From Frondihabitans peucedani (lineage in GTDB: Bacteria > Actinomycetota > Actinomycetes > Actinomycetales > Microbacteriaceae), in NCBI RefSeq assembly GCF_039537585.1, contig NZ_BAABAU010000001.1:1426001-1490000 (forward strand): a stretch of DNA of 64,000 nucleotides. The letters run 5' to 3'. The position numbers were made by a program, and so were the translations under genes. The notes under the pieces are model-generated. The model did no database searches. It was given only the letters and a program-made list of their open reading frames with translations, and was not told the DNA's origin. Shown in pieces: positions 51,301-60,347 of the stretch; within the stretch, counting starts at the first letter, position 1; every line of letters begins with the position of its first letter.

Positions 51301-52265
51301 TCATCACCGTCACCCCCAACCCGTCGCTCGACCGGACGATCGCCCTCGACGCGCCTCTGGCCCGCGGAGCCGTGCAGCGCTCCGTCACGACCACCGACGA
51401 GCCGGGCGGCAAGGGCGTCAATGTCTCGCGGGCGCTCGCTGCCTCCGGGGCCGACACCGTCGCGATCCTGCCCGGCGCCCTCGACGACCCCGTGCTGGTC
51501 GCCCTCCGCGCGCGCGGCGTCTCGACGGTCAACCTCCCGATCGAGAGCCGCCTGCGCTCGAACGTCACGATCACCGAGCCCGACGGCACGACGACCAAGA
51601 TCAACGAGCCCGGCCCCGATCTCGGCGGCCACGCGATCGCCCTCCTCGACCTCGTCGTGGAGCACTCCCGCTCGGCCGACTGGCTGGTGCTCGCAGGATC
51701 CCTCCCTCCCGGGCTCCCCGACGACTTCCTCGCCGGGGTGGTCCACGCGGTCCGTCTCGTCGCCGGAGACGCCGCGCCGCGCATCGCCGTCGACTCGTCG
51801 GGCGCGCCGTTCCGCGCGCTGATCGACTCGGGCGTGCGGGTCGACCTGGTCAAGCCGAACGCCGAGGAGTTGGCCGAGGTCGTCGGCGGCGACCCGGCCG
51901 TCTACGAGGCCGACCGCTCGGCCGCGGTGGCCGGGGCGCGCCTCCTGCTCGACCGCGGCGTCGGAGCCGTCCTCCTGACCCTCGGCAGCGCCGGGGCCGT
52001 GCTCGTCGACGCCGAGGGGGCCTGGTCCGCCGACTCCCCGCGGATCGTCGCCCTGTCGACCGTCGGCGCGGGCGACTCCGCCCTCTCGGGCTACCTGCTC
52101 GCCGAGACGTCAGGCGCGACGGCCCCCCGCCGTCTCGCCCAGGCCGTCGCCTCCGGCGCCGCCGCCGCCTCCCTCCCGGGCAGCATCGTGCCCACCCTCT
52201 CGCAGACCTCCCCCGACGACGTCCTCGTCGTCCCGGTCGCTCGCACTGCCGCCGGGCAGTTCTAG
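51297..52265 (+). CDS. fruK: 1-phosphofructokinase
   Basis: 322 aa PfkB-family kinase. VTPNPSLDRT at the start, GGKGVNVSRAL (substrate site, about 38-48), LTLGSAGAVL and the anion-hole/catalytic VGAGDSALSGYLLA (Asp about 260). Phosphorylates fructose 1-phosphate, delivered by the PTS encoded next, to fructose 1,6-bisphosphate. GTG start overlapping the regulator. Confidence 0.92.
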   Translation: MIITVTPNPSLDRTIALDAPLARGAVQRSVTTTDEPGGKGVNVSRALAASGADTVAILPGALDDPVLVALRARGVSTVNLPIESRLRSNVTITEPDGTTTKINEPGPDLGGHAIALLDLVVEHSRSADWLVLAGSLPPGLPDDFLAGVVHAVRLVAGDAAPRIAVDSSGAPFRALIDSGVRVDLVKPNAEELAEVVGGDPAVYEADRSAAVAGARLLLDRGVGAVLLTLGSAGAVLVDAEGAWSADSPRIVALSTVGAGDSALSGYLLAETSGATAPRRLAQAVASGAAAASLPGSIVPTLSQTSPDDVLVVPVARTAAGQF

Positions 52266-52312
52266 CGCCGACCCCTCTCGCACACACGTCCGCAGCAAAG
52301 GAGCTCACCCCC

Positions 52313-54406
52313 ATGTCAACCCTCATCAGCACCGACCTCGTCGGCCTCGACGAGAACCTCGGAGACACGTCGTCCGACGTCATCCGGGCGCTCGCCCGTC
52401 GCGTGGCCTCCGTCGGACGCGCAGGATCCGCCGACTCCCTGGCGGCCGACGCCATCAAGCGCGAGGCGTCCGTCGGCACCGGCGTCCCGGGCGGCATCGC
52501 GATCCCGCACGCCCGCTCGTCGTCGGTCACCGAGCCGACCCTCGCGATGACGCGGCTCGCCCGGAAGGTGCCGTTCGGCGCTCCGGACGGCGACGCCGAC
52601 ATCGTCTTCATGATCGCGGTGCCCGAGGGCGCCGACGCCGACCACATGACGGTGCTGTCGACGCTCGCCCGGGCCCTCATCCGCGAGGACTTCACCGCGG
52701 CGCTCCGTGCCGCGAAGACGCCGGCCGACATCGTGAAGCTGGTCGACGACGAGGTCGGCGGCGAGGTCGACCAGGCGCGCGGCGTCACCGGCACGAGCAC
52801 CGCTGCCGCCGCGGGTGCCTCCGCAGGCGCCGACACCGCCGCCAGGAGCGGACGCCGCCTGAAGCTCGTCGGCGTGACCGCGTGCCCGACCGGAATCGCG
52901 CACACCTACATGGCGGCCGACGCCCTCGTCGCCGCGGCCACGAAGCTCGGGGCCGACCTGCAGATCGAGACGCAGGGCTCCGGCCAGGTGACCCCCCTCG
53001 ATCCTGCTGTCATCGCGGCCGCCGACGCCGTCATCTTCGCCGTCGACGTCGACGTCCGCGACCGCTCGCGCTTCGCCGGCAAGCCGCTCGTGCAGGGCCC
53101 CGTGAAACGCGGCGTCGACGAGCCCGCCCGCATGGTGCAGGAGGCCATCGCCGCAGCGTCCGACCCGCGAGCCGCCCGGGTGCCGGGCGACGCGAGTGCT
53201 GCGTCCGGCCCGGCGATGAGCCAGGGCCGCCGCGGCTTCGGCTCGTCGCTCAAGACCTGGCTGCTGACCGGCGTCTCGTACATGATCCCGTTCGTCGCCG
53301 GCGGCGGCCTGCTGATCGCGCTCGGCTTCCTGCTCGGCGGCGACGCGCTCGCCCTCACCGCCAAGGGCCACACCGTCAACAACGCGGTCTACGCGCTGAC
53401 CAACTACTCCCTGGTGAACCTGCCGCCGGAGGGCCTCGTCTACTACCTCGGCGCCGCCGCGTTCCAGATCGGCGGGCTCTCGCTCGGGTTCCTCGTCGCT
53501 GCCCTGGCCGGCTACATCGCCTATGCGATCGCCGACCGGCCCGGCATCGCCCCCGGCTTCGTCGCCGGTGCCGTCGCCGTCTTCCTCGGCGCGGGCTTCC
53601 TCGGCGGACTCGTCGGCGGTCTCCTCGCCGGCTTCGCCGCCTACTGGATCGGCCGCCTGCGGGTGCCCCGCTTCGTCCGCGGCCTGATGCCCGTCGTGAT
53701 CATCCCGCTCGTCGCGTCGATCTTCGCCTCCGGCCTGCTGCTGCTCGTGCTGGGCGGCCCGATCGCCTGGCTGACCAAGGAGCTGTCGCTCTGGCTCAAC
53801 TCGCTCACCGGGTCGGGCGCGGTCCTGCTCGGCGTGATCCTGGGCCTCATGATGTGCTTCGACCTCGGCGGACCGGTCAACAAGGTCGCCTACGCCTTCG
53901 CGGTCGCCGGCCTCTCGGCGGGGTCGCTGTCGAACCCCGCACCGCTCGAGATCATGGCCGCCGTCATGGGCGCCGGCATGGTCCCGCCGCTCGCCATGGC
54001 GCTCGCCTCGACCGTGCTGTACCGCAAGGGCTTCTCGCAGGTCGAGCGCAACAACGGCGCGGCCGCCTGGCTCCTCGGCGCCTCGTTCATCTCGGAGGGC
54101 GCGATCCCCTTCGCCGCCGCCGACCCGCTGCGCGTGATCCCCGCCTCGATGGTCGGCGGTGCCCTCACCGGCGCGATCTCGATGGGCGCCGGAGTCACTT
54201 CGCAGGCCCCGCACGGAGGCATCTTCGTCTTCTTCGCGATCGGCAACATCGGGATGTGGGTCGTCGCGATCCTGGCCGGCACGGTCGTCTCGGCGCTGGT
54301 GCTCGTCGCGCTCAAGCGCTTCGTCCGCCGCGGCGACCCGGTCGACACGCTCGCCGAGGCGGACGCGACCGCGCTCGTCGGGCAGCAGGCGCCGGTCGCC
54401 GTCTAG
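52313..54406 (+). CDS. fruA: PTS fructose transporter, fused EIIA-EIIB-EIIC
   Basis: 697 aa. EIIA (about 1-150) with phospho-His in GGIAIPHARSS (about 66); EIIB (about 180-285) with phospho-Cys in VTACPTGIAHTY (about 191); EIIC from about 310 to the end with roughly ten helices. Takes up fructose as fructose 1-phosphate, using phosphate from HPr. 47-bp gap after fruK with AAGGAG before the ATG. No HPr gene follows, unlike many fru operons. Confidence 0.93.
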   Translation: MSTLISTDLVGLDENLGDTSSDVIRALARRVASVGRAGSADSLAADAIKREASVGTGVPGGIAIPHARSSSVTEPTLAMTRLARKVPFGAPDGDADIVFMIAVPEGADADHMTVLSTLARALIREDFTAALRAAKTPADIVKLVDDEVGGEVDQARGVTGTSTAAAAGASAGADTAARSGRRLKLVGVTACPTGIAHTYMAADALVAAATKLGADLQIETQGSGQVTPLDPAVIAAADAVIFAVDVDVRDRSRFAGKPLVQGPVKRGVDEPARMVQEAIAAASDPRAARVPGDASAASGPAMSQGRRGFGSSLKTWLLTGVSYMIPFVAGGGLLIALGFLLGGDALALTAKGHTVNNAVYALTNYSLVNLPPEGLVYYLGAAAFQIGGLSLGFLVAALAGYIAYAIADRPGIAPGFVAGAVAVFLGAGFLGGLVGGLLAGFAAYWIGRLRVPRFVRGLMPVVIIPLVASIFASGLLLLVLGGPIAWLTKELSLWLNSLTGSGAVLLGVILGLMMCFDLGGPVNKVAYAFAVAGLSAGSLSNPAPLEIMAAVMGAGMVPPLAMALASTVLYRKGFSQVERNNGAAAWLLGASFISEGAIPFAAADPLRVIPASMVGGALTGAISMGAGVTSQAPHGGIFVFFAIGNIGMWVVAILAGTVVSALVLVALKRFVRRGDPVDTLAEADATALVGQQAPVAV

Positions 54407-54432
54407 CCCGGGAGCTGCCCGGGAGCTGCGTC

Positions 54433-54487
54433 GAGATCGCAGTTCGACACGGTCGCGGAGGTCGCGAGCGTGTCGGGCTGCGATCTC
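54433..54487. terminator. Imperfect hairpin between convergent genes
   Basis: GAGATCGCAG...CGACACG pairs with CGTGTCG...CTGCGATCTC (ten outer pairs, then two mismatches, then seven more). It lies between fruA and the convergent cysteine desulfurase. Confidence 0.55.
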
Positions 54488-54511
54488 GGCGTCTGCAAGC
54501 GTGGGCGCAGA

Positions 54512-54559
54512 GCTGAGTCAGCGCAGGGCTGAGTCAGCGCAGGGCTGAGTCAGCGCAGG
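54512..54559. repeat. Tandem repeat, 3 x 16 bp
   Basis: GCTGAGTCAGCGCAGG three times in perfect tandem. Each unit contains the palindrome GCTGAGTCAGC. The third unit includes the stop codon of the minus-strand cysteine desulfurase gene. Confidence 0.8.
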
Positions 54560-55692
54560 ATCGCGGCCACCGCGGCGACCGAGTCCCGCACCGCCGTCGC
54601 CACCGGCACGAGCTCGGCCGCGGTCACGTCGGCCTGCCAGGTGAAGCGGACGGCGGTCTGGGCGACGTCGTCCGGGTAGCCGAGCGCCGTGAGCACGTGC
54701 GAGGGCCCGTCGTCGCCGGCCGCGCAGGCCGAGCCGCTCGACGACACGACGCCCCGGCGTTCGAGCTCGAGCAGGATCGCCTCGCCGTTCGTCCCCGGGA
54801 ACACGAACGACGCGTTCGCGGGCAGCCGCGAGACGGGCGCCCCGGTGAACTCCGCCCCCGGAACGAGCTCCAGCACGGCGCCGACGAACGCGTCGCGCGC
54901 CTCGACCGCGGCGGCGGCTCGCGCCTCGCGGGAGGCCTCCGCCAGGCCGACGGCCACCCCGAGGGCGACGGCCCCGGCGACGTTCTCGGTGCCGGAGCGC
55001 CGGCCGCGCTCCTGCCCGCCGCCGTGGACGAGCGGCTCGATCGGCAGGCGGCCGGCGAGGTACAGGGCCCCGACTCCCTTGGGCGCGCCGACCTTGTGGC
55101 CGGAGATCGACAGGGCATCGACGCCGAGGTCGCCGACGCGGGTGGGGAGCCAGCCGGCGGTCTGCACGGCGTCGGAGTGGAACGGGACGCCCGCCCAGCG
55201 GCACACCTCGGCGAGCGCCCGGAGATCCTGCGTGGTCCCGATCTCGTTGTTCGCGTGCGCGACGCTGACGAGCGCGGTGTCGTCGCGCACGACGGCCGCG
55301 AGCGCCTCCGGGCTGACGACGCCGTGCCGGTCGAGGTCGACGTACGACACCTCGAAGCCGTGCAGGCGCTCGAGGTGGTCGACGGAGGCGAGGACGGCCT
55401 CGTGCTCGATCCGCGTGGTGACGAGGTGGCGGCGGCGCGGGTCGCCGAGGGCGATCCCCTTGACGGCGAGGTTGGCCGCCTCGGTGCCGCCGGCCGTGAA
55501 GACGACCTCGCCGGGCCGGCACCCGAAGAACGCGGCGACCTGCGCCCGGGCTGCCGTCAGGGCTCGGGCCGCGGACTCCCCCACGGTGTGACGGCTCGAG
55601 GGGTTGCCGAAGTCGCTCGTCAGGTACGGCCACATGGCCTCGAGGGCCTCGCGGCGGACGGGCGACGTGGCGGCGGCGTCGAGGTAGAGCAC
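54550..55692 (-). CDS. nadS: Cysteine desulfurase (NifS/IscS family), NAD operon type
   Basis: 380 aa PLP enzyme. YLDAAATSP start, HEAVLAS, AHANNEIGT, PLP Lys in SISGHKVGAPKG (about 196) and the sulfur-accepting Cys in SSSGSACAAGDD (about 320). Supplies sulfur, here most likely for the 4Fe-4S cluster of NadA encoded in the same operon. ATG 55692, 22 bases after nadC. The 3' end runs into a tandem DNA repeat. Confidence 0.88.
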   Translation of the reverse strand: MLYLDAAATSPVRREALEAMWPYLTSDFGNPSSRHTVGESAARALTAARAQVAAFFGCRPGEVVFTAGGTEAANLAVKGIALGDPRRRHLVTTRIEHEAVLASVDHLERLHGFEVSYVDLDRHGVVSPEALAAVVRDDTALVSVAHANNEIGTTQDLRALAEVCRWAGVPFHSDAVQTAGWLPTRVGDLGVDALSISGHKVGAPKGVGALYLAGRLPIEPLVHGGGQERGRRSGTENVAGAVALGVAVGLAEASREARAAAAVEARDAFVGAVLELVPGAEFTGAPVSRLPANASFVFPGTNGEAILLELERRGVVSSSGSACAAGDDGPSHVLTALGYPDDVAQTAVRFTWQADVTAAELVPVATAVRDSVAAVAAILR

Positions 55693-55714
55693 GGCGGTGG
55701 TCGGCGGGCCGGGC

Positions 55715-56611
55715 TCAGACGGCGGCGAAGCCGGTCGCGAACCCGCGGCCTCGCGAGGCGACGTCGATGGCCACGTCGAGGCCGAGGTCGAGGGCGCGGA
55801 CGCTGTGCGTGAGAGCGCCGACCGAGATCAGGTCGACTCCCGACCTCGCGATCGCGGCGACGGTGTCGAGGCTCACCCCGCCCGACGCCTCGACCAGGGC
55901 CCGCCCGGCGACCTGCTCGACGCCGCGCACGAGGTCGTCGGGCGAGAAGTTGTCGAGCATGATCGTGTCGACCCCGGCGGCCAGGACGTCCTCGATCTGG
56001 TCGAGCCGGTCGACCTCCACCTCGACGTGGGTAGTGTGCGACAGCCTCGCCTTCATGGCCAGCAGGGCCTCGGTCGTCGAGAACCCCTGCGCGAGCAGGA
56101 TCGCCAGGTGGTTGTCCTTCACGAGGACCGCGTCCGACAGCGAGAACCGGTGGTTGCGCCCGCCGCCGGCGACGACCGCGTCGCGCTCGAGCGCCCGGAG
56201 GCCGGGCGTGGTCTTGCGAGTGTCGACGATCTGCGCGCTGGTCCCGTCGGTGAGGGCGACGTAGCGAGCGGTCAGCGTGGCGATGCCCGAGAGCCGCTGC
56301 ACGAGGTTGAGCGCGATGCGCTCGGCCCGCAGGATCGACCGCGCCGACCCCCGCAGCGCGGCGAGCGTCTGCCCCGCGGCGAAGCGGTCGCCGTCGGCTG
56401 CCAGCACGTCGACCTCGACGAGCGGGTCGACCTCGCGGGCGACGGCACGCAGCACGCGGACCCCGCTCAGCACGCCCTCCTCGCGGGCGACGATCGAGGC
56501 GGTGGCCGTGGCTTCCTCCGGGATCAGGGCCTCGCTCGTGACGTCGCCCCAGGGCGCGTCCTCTCGGAGTGCCAGGCGGACGACCTCGGTGATCGCGTCA
56601 TCGGTGAGCAT
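55715..56611 (-). CDS. nadC: Nicotinate-nucleotide pyrophosphorylase (quinolinate phosphoribosyltransferase)
   Basis: 298 aa. EDAPWGDVTSEAL near the N-terminus, NLVQRLSGIAT, the PRPP/quinolinate site DTRKTTPGLR (about 138-147), GGGRNHRFSLSD and KDNH. Converts quinolinate and PRPP to nicotinate mononucleotide. Its ATG lies 14 bases inside the nadB 3' end, so the operon is tightly coupled. Confidence 0.94.
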   Translation of the reverse strand: MLTDDAITEVVRLALREDAPWGDVTSEALIPEEATATASIVAREEGVLSGVRVLRAVAREVDPLVEVDVLAADGDRFAAGQTLAALRGSARSILRAERIALNLVQRLSGIATLTARYVALTDGTSAQIVDTRKTTPGLRALERDAVVAGGGRNHRFSLSDAVLVKDNHLAILLAQGFSTTEALLAMKARLSHTTHVEVEVDRLDQIEDVLAAGVDTIMLDNFSPDDLVRGVEQVAGRALVEASGGVSLDTVAAIARSGVDLISVGALTHSVRALDLGLDVAIDVASRGRGFATGFAAV

Positions 56612-58163
56612 GCTCGGGAACCTCTCGTGCCCACGTCAGAGCGTGGGCCGTCTCGTCTCGGGTGTCGGGGAAGTCGGATCGGAAGTGCGCGCCGCGCGAC
56701 TCCTCGCGGGCGAGGGCGGCGGTGACGACGAGCCGGGCCACGTCGAGGAGGTTCGCGGCCTCGCGCCCCTCGGCCGACCCGTCGTCGGGAGCGGACGCCT
56801 CCGCGAGCGTCTGCGCCGCGGCCAGGAGGTCTCTGCCGTTCCGCTCGACTCCGGCGGCATCCCACATCAGGCGCTGGAGATCGCCGCGCAGGATCACGGA
56901 ACCTCCGCCTCCCGAGGCCGGCGGCGTCTCGACCGCGGCCCCGGCGAGCACGCCGCGCTCGGCCGTCTCGTCGGCGTCGAGCGCGGCGACGGCCCGCCAG
57001 CCGAAGACGGCGGCCTCGAGCAGCGAGTTCGACGCCAGGCGGTTCGCTCCGTGAACGCCGGTGACGGCGACCTCGCCGACGGCGGAGAGACCGGGGAGCG
57101 ACGTGCGGCCCCACAGGTCGGTGCGGACGCCGCCCATGAAGTAGTGCGCCGCCGGAGTGACCGGGACGGGCTCGCTCGCCCAGTCGAGCCCCGCGGCCCG
57201 CGTCGCCGCGGTGATCGTCGGGAAGCGCGCCTCGAGGGTCGCCCGTCCGAGGTGGGTCGCGTCGAGGAGCACGGGGAGTCCTGCCTGGCGCTTCATCTGC
57301 TCGGCGATGGCGCGAGCGACGATGTCGCGGGGGGCGAGCTCGGCCCGGCGATCGACGCCGGCGAGGAACCGGCGGCCGCCCGCGTCGAGCAGCACGGCGC
57401 CCTCGCCGCGGACGGCCTCCGACACCAGGAAGCTCCCGGGCACGGCCAGCGCGGTGGGGTGGAACTGGTAGAACTCCAGATCGGCGACCTCGGCGCCGGC
57501 GCGCCAGGCGGCGGCGAGCCCGTCGCCGGTGGCGCCCTCGGGGTTCGTGGTGAACTCGTAGAGCTGACCGGCACCGCCGGTCGCCAGGATCACGGCGTCG
57601 GCGAGGAGCGTCTCGCGGTGGCCGTCGCGCAGGATCTCGGCCCCCGCGACCCGGCGCTCGCCCGTGACGGTGAGGACGAGGTCGGTGAGCACCGCGTGCT
57701 CGACGACGCGGACGCGGGAGGCCCGGAGCCGCTCGACGAGGGCGACGACGATGGCCCGCCCGGTGGCGTCGCCGCCCGCGTGCAGGACCCGCGCTCGACC
57801 GTGCGCGGCCTCGAGGCCGCGGGCCCAGCCCTCGGGGTTCGCTGCGGACGGCTCCGTCTCGTCGAAGACGACGCCCCAGCGCACCAGGTCGCGGATGCGG
57901 TCGGGGCCGTCGGAGCAGAGCGCGTCGACGGCCGCGTCGAGCGACAGCCCGGCCCCCGCTGCGACGGTGTCGGCGGCGTGCAGGGCCGGCGAGTCGTCGG
58001 GGAAGACGGCCGCGGCGATGCCGCCCTGGGCCCACCGCGAGTTGCTGTCGTCGAGGGCGCCCTTGGTGACGAGCGTGACGGCGTGGCCCAGGGCGTCGGC
58101 GCGGAGGGCCGCGGTCAGGCCGCCGAGCCCCGAGCCGACGACGAGGAGGTCGCGCCCGGTCAC
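56598..58163 (-). CDS. nadB: L-aspartate oxidase
   Basis: 521 aa flavoprotein. FAD loop VVGSGLGGLTAAL (about 8-20), SNSRWAQGGIAAAV, ATGGAGQLYE, the active-site region EFYQFHPTAL, and APRDIVARAI; the C-terminus is the fumarate-reductase-type helical domain. Oxidises aspartate to iminoaspartate for NadA. GTG start overlapping the nadA stop (GTGA at 58160-58163). Confidence 0.94.
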   Translation of the reverse strand: MTGRDLLVVGSGLGGLTAALRADALGHAVTLVTKGALDDSNSRWAQGGIAAAVFPDDSPALHAADTVAAGAGLSLDAAVDALCSDGPDRIRDLVRWGVVFDETEPSAANPEGWARGLEAAHGRARVLHAGGDATGRAIVVALVERLRASRVRVVEHAVLTDLVLTVTGERRVAGAEILRDGHRETLLADAVILATGGAGQLYEFTTNPEGATGDGLAAAWRAGAEVADLEFYQFHPTALAVPGSFLVSEAVRGEGAVLLDAGGRRFLAGVDRRAELAPRDIVARAIAEQMKRQAGLPVLLDATHLGRATLEARFPTITAATRAAGLDWASEPVPVTPAAHYFMGGVRTDLWGRTSLPGLSAVGEVAVTGVHGANRLASNSLLEAAVFGWRAVAALDADETAERGVLAGAAVETPPASGGGGSVILRGDLQRLMWDAAGVERNGRDLLAAAQTLAEASAPDDGSAEGREAANLLDVARLVVTAALAREESRGAHFRSDFPDTRDETAHALTWAREVPEHAHR

Positions 58164-59470
58164 ACCGACACCGTGTGGTTCGGCTTCGCGGCGAGCATCC
58201 GCTCGAGCGCGACGCGGGCCGGCTCGGCGACGTCGTCGGAGACGGTGATGCGGTTGAGCACCTCGGCAGGACGGTCGGCGGTGCCGATGAGCGCCTCGAG
58301 CGCCCAGGCGATGTAGCCGGGGTGGATCCGGTACATCGTCGAGCAGGGGCAGACGACCGAGTCGAGGCAGAAGATCGTGTGCTGCGGGTACTCGGCCGCC
58401 AGGCGGTTGACGAGGTTGATCTCGGTCCCGATGGCGAACGTCGATCCTGCCGGGGCCGCCTGGATGGCCTTGACGATGAAGTCGGTCGAGCCGTACGAGT
58501 CGGCCGCGTCGACCACCGGCATCGGGCACTCGGGGTGGACGATCACCTGGACGCCGGGGTGCTCGGCCCGGGCGGCCGCGATCTGGTCGACGGTGAAGCG
58601 CTTGTGCACCGAGCAGAAGCCGTACCAGAGGATGACCTGCGCGTCGTCCAGCTGCTCGGGCGTGGAGCCGCCGAGGGCCTTCCGCGGGTTCCACATCGGC
58701 ATGCGGTCGAGCGGGACGCCCATCGCCTTCGCCGTGTTGCGGCCGAGGTGCTGGTCGGGGAAGAACAGCACGCGGCGCCCTCGGGCGAACGCCCACTCGA
58801 GCACGGTCTCGGCGTTCGACGAGGTGCAGACGATGCCGCCGTGGCGCCCGCAGAAGCCCTTGAGGTCGGCGGCGGAGTTCATGTAGGTGACCGGGATCAC
58901 CGGCACGCGGCCGTCGGCGTCGACCGCGGTCAGGTCGCCGTAGAGGCCTTCGAGCTGCTCCCAGGCCGCCTCGACGCTGTCGATGTCGGCCATGTCGGCC
59001 ATCGAGCATCCTGCGGCGAGGTTCGGCAGGATCACGGCCTGCTCCGGCGTCGAGAGCAGGTCGGCGGTCTCGGCCATGAAGTGCACGCCGCAGAAGACGA
59101 TCGCCTCGGCCGCGGGCGAGGCCTTCGCCTTCACCGCGAGCTGGAACGAGTCGCCCACGTAGTCGGCGTACTGCACGACCTCGTCGCGCTGGTAGAAGTG
59201 CCCGAGTATCAGCACCCGGTCGCCGAGGATCGCCTTCGCGGCCAGGATGCGGCGGTGCAGCTCGTCGGCCGACGCCTCGCGGTACTCGAGCGGGATCTCG
59301 CCCTGCAGCGGCGCCCGCGGCGGGATCACGTCGAACATCGACGAGCCCGGGCCGTACGAGGGCACGCCGGTGTCGAAGGCCCAGGGCGCCTCGCGGAGGT
59401 CGGTGGTGCAGACCTCGCCCGGGGCCCGGCCGTTCGTGATGTGCTGGATCGTGGTGTCGACGCTGGTCAT
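58160..59470 (-). CDS. nadA: Quinolinate synthase
   Basis: 436 aa, the long actinobacterial type. HFYQRDEVVQYADYVGDSFQLA (about 92-113) and cluster Cys candidates in VFCGVHFMAETAD, PECPMP and DSVVCPCSTMY; TSSNAE for substrate binding. Condenses iminoaspartate with dihydroxyacetone phosphate. Needs a 4Fe-4S cluster, which explains the cysteine desulfurase in the operon. Confidence 0.94.
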   Translation of the reverse strand: MTSVDTTIQHITNGRAPGEVCTTDLREAPWAFDTGVPSYGPGSSMFDVIPPRAPLQGEIPLEYREASADELHRRILAAKAILGDRVLILGHFYQRDEVVQYADYVGDSFQLAVKAKASPAAEAIVFCGVHFMAETADLLSTPEQAVILPNLAAGCSMADMADIDSVEAAWEQLEGLYGDLTAVDADGRVPVIPVTYMNSAADLKGFCGRHGGIVCTSSNAETVLEWAFARGRRVLFFPDQHLGRNTAKAMGVPLDRMPMWNPRKALGGSTPEQLDDAQVILWYGFCSVHKRFTVDQIAAARAEHPGVQVIVHPECPMPVVDAADSYGSTDFIVKAIQAAPAGSTFAIGTEINLVNRLAAEYPQHTIFCLDSVVCPCSTMYRIHPGYIAWALEALIGTADRPAEVLNRITVSDDVAEPARVALERMLAAKPNHTVSV

Positions 59471-59522
59471 CGTCTGCGCCTTTCGCAGGGAGAGGGACGC
59501 AGGATCACGCCCGGGGTGAGGA

Positions 59523-60245
59523 TCACGACCGGCCCAGCGGGCTCGGGTCGAGGTCGATGGGGCTGTTGTAGCGGTAGAGGCGCGGCGGCCGGTGCTTGGT
59601 GCCGGTGAGGTACTCGCCGGTGGGCACGACGGCGTCGCTCGCCTCGACCATCCGGCGGAAGTTCGCCGGATCGAGGTCGCGGCCGAGGACGGCCTCGTGC
59701 ACCTCGCGGAGCTGGCTGAGGGTGAAGGTCGAGCCGACGAACGCGCCCGCGATCCTGCTGTACTCCATCTTCGTGCGGAGCCGCCAGAGCGCGTAGTCGA
59801 CGATCGTTCGGTGGTCGAAGGCGAGCGCGGGGAGGTCGTCGGCGTCGAACCAGCAGACGTTGGGATCGCCCTGCACGAGGGCTGCGGCCGGGCCCGCTGC
59901 GGCGTTCTCGCGCGAGACGAGGGCCCAGTAGACGATCGACACGACGCGCTCGGCGGCGCTCCTCGACCTCGACCCGAACGCGTAGAGCTGCTCCAGGTAG
60001 CTCGGAGAGAGGGCGGTCGTGTCGAGCAGGTGCCGCCTGGCCGCGTCGGAGAGGTCTTCGTCGGCTCCGAGCGGGCCGCCGGGGAGCGCCCACAGGCCGC
60101 GGTAGGGCTCGCGGATGCGTCGCACGAGCGGGATGTGCAGGGCCGTCCGGCCGGTCTCGCCCTGCGGCAGGAGCGAGAAGATGACCGTCGACACCGCGAG
60201 CGCGGGCGTCGCGCCCGGCGCATCTCCGGTGCTGGAATCGGTCAT
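59523..60245 (-). CDS. nrtR: NrtR-type NAD biosynthesis regulator (Nudix-like)
   Basis: 240 aa. N-terminal Nudix-fold domain (about 15-150), but the catalytic Nudix box is decayed: ARRHLLDTTAL replaces the REUxEExGU core, so it should bind rather than hydrolyse ADP-ribose. C-terminal winged helix (about 165-225) with YSRIAGAFVGSTFTLSQLREVHEAV. First gene of the nad operon. Two tandem box-like sites at 60261-60304 lie just upstream, as expected for autoregulation by ADP-ribose or NAD status. Confidence 0.88.
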   Translation of the reverse strand: MTDSSTGDAPGATPALAVSTVIFSLLPQGETGRTALHIPLVRRIREPYRGLWALPGGPLGADEDLSDAARRHLLDTTALSPSYLEQLYAFGSRSRSAAERVVSIVYWALVSRENAAAGPAAALVQGDPNVCWFDADDLPALAFDHRTIVDYALWRLRTKMEYSRIAGAFVGSTFTLSQLREVHEAVLGRDLDPANFRRMVEASDAVVPTGEYLTGTKHRPPRLYRYNSPIDLDPSPLGRS

Positions 60246-60260
60246 GACGGGCTTCTCTCG

Positions 60261-60304
60261 TTAAGGTCAGAGTGACTCTAACCCTTAAAGTCAGTTTGAC
60301 CTAG
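60261..60304. promoter_or_regulatory. Two tandem NrtR boxes
   Basis: Site A (60261-60281): TTAAGGTCA-GAG-TGACTCTAA half-sites in inverted orientation. Site B (60285-60304): TTAAAGTCA-GTT-TGACCTAG. Centres are about 24 bp apart. They lie 16-59 bases before the nrtR ATG and also between nrtR and the divergent esterase gene. Confidence 0.7.
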
Positions 60305-60335
60305 TGGATTCTCCGAAGCCGGGAGGACGCGGCGC

Positions 60336-60341
60336 TAGGGT
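60336..60341 (+). promoter_or_regulatory. -10 element TAGGGT for leaderless esterase gene
   Basis: TAGGGT ends 6 bases before ATG 60348. Confidence 0.55.
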
Positions 60342-60347
60342 CGGGTC

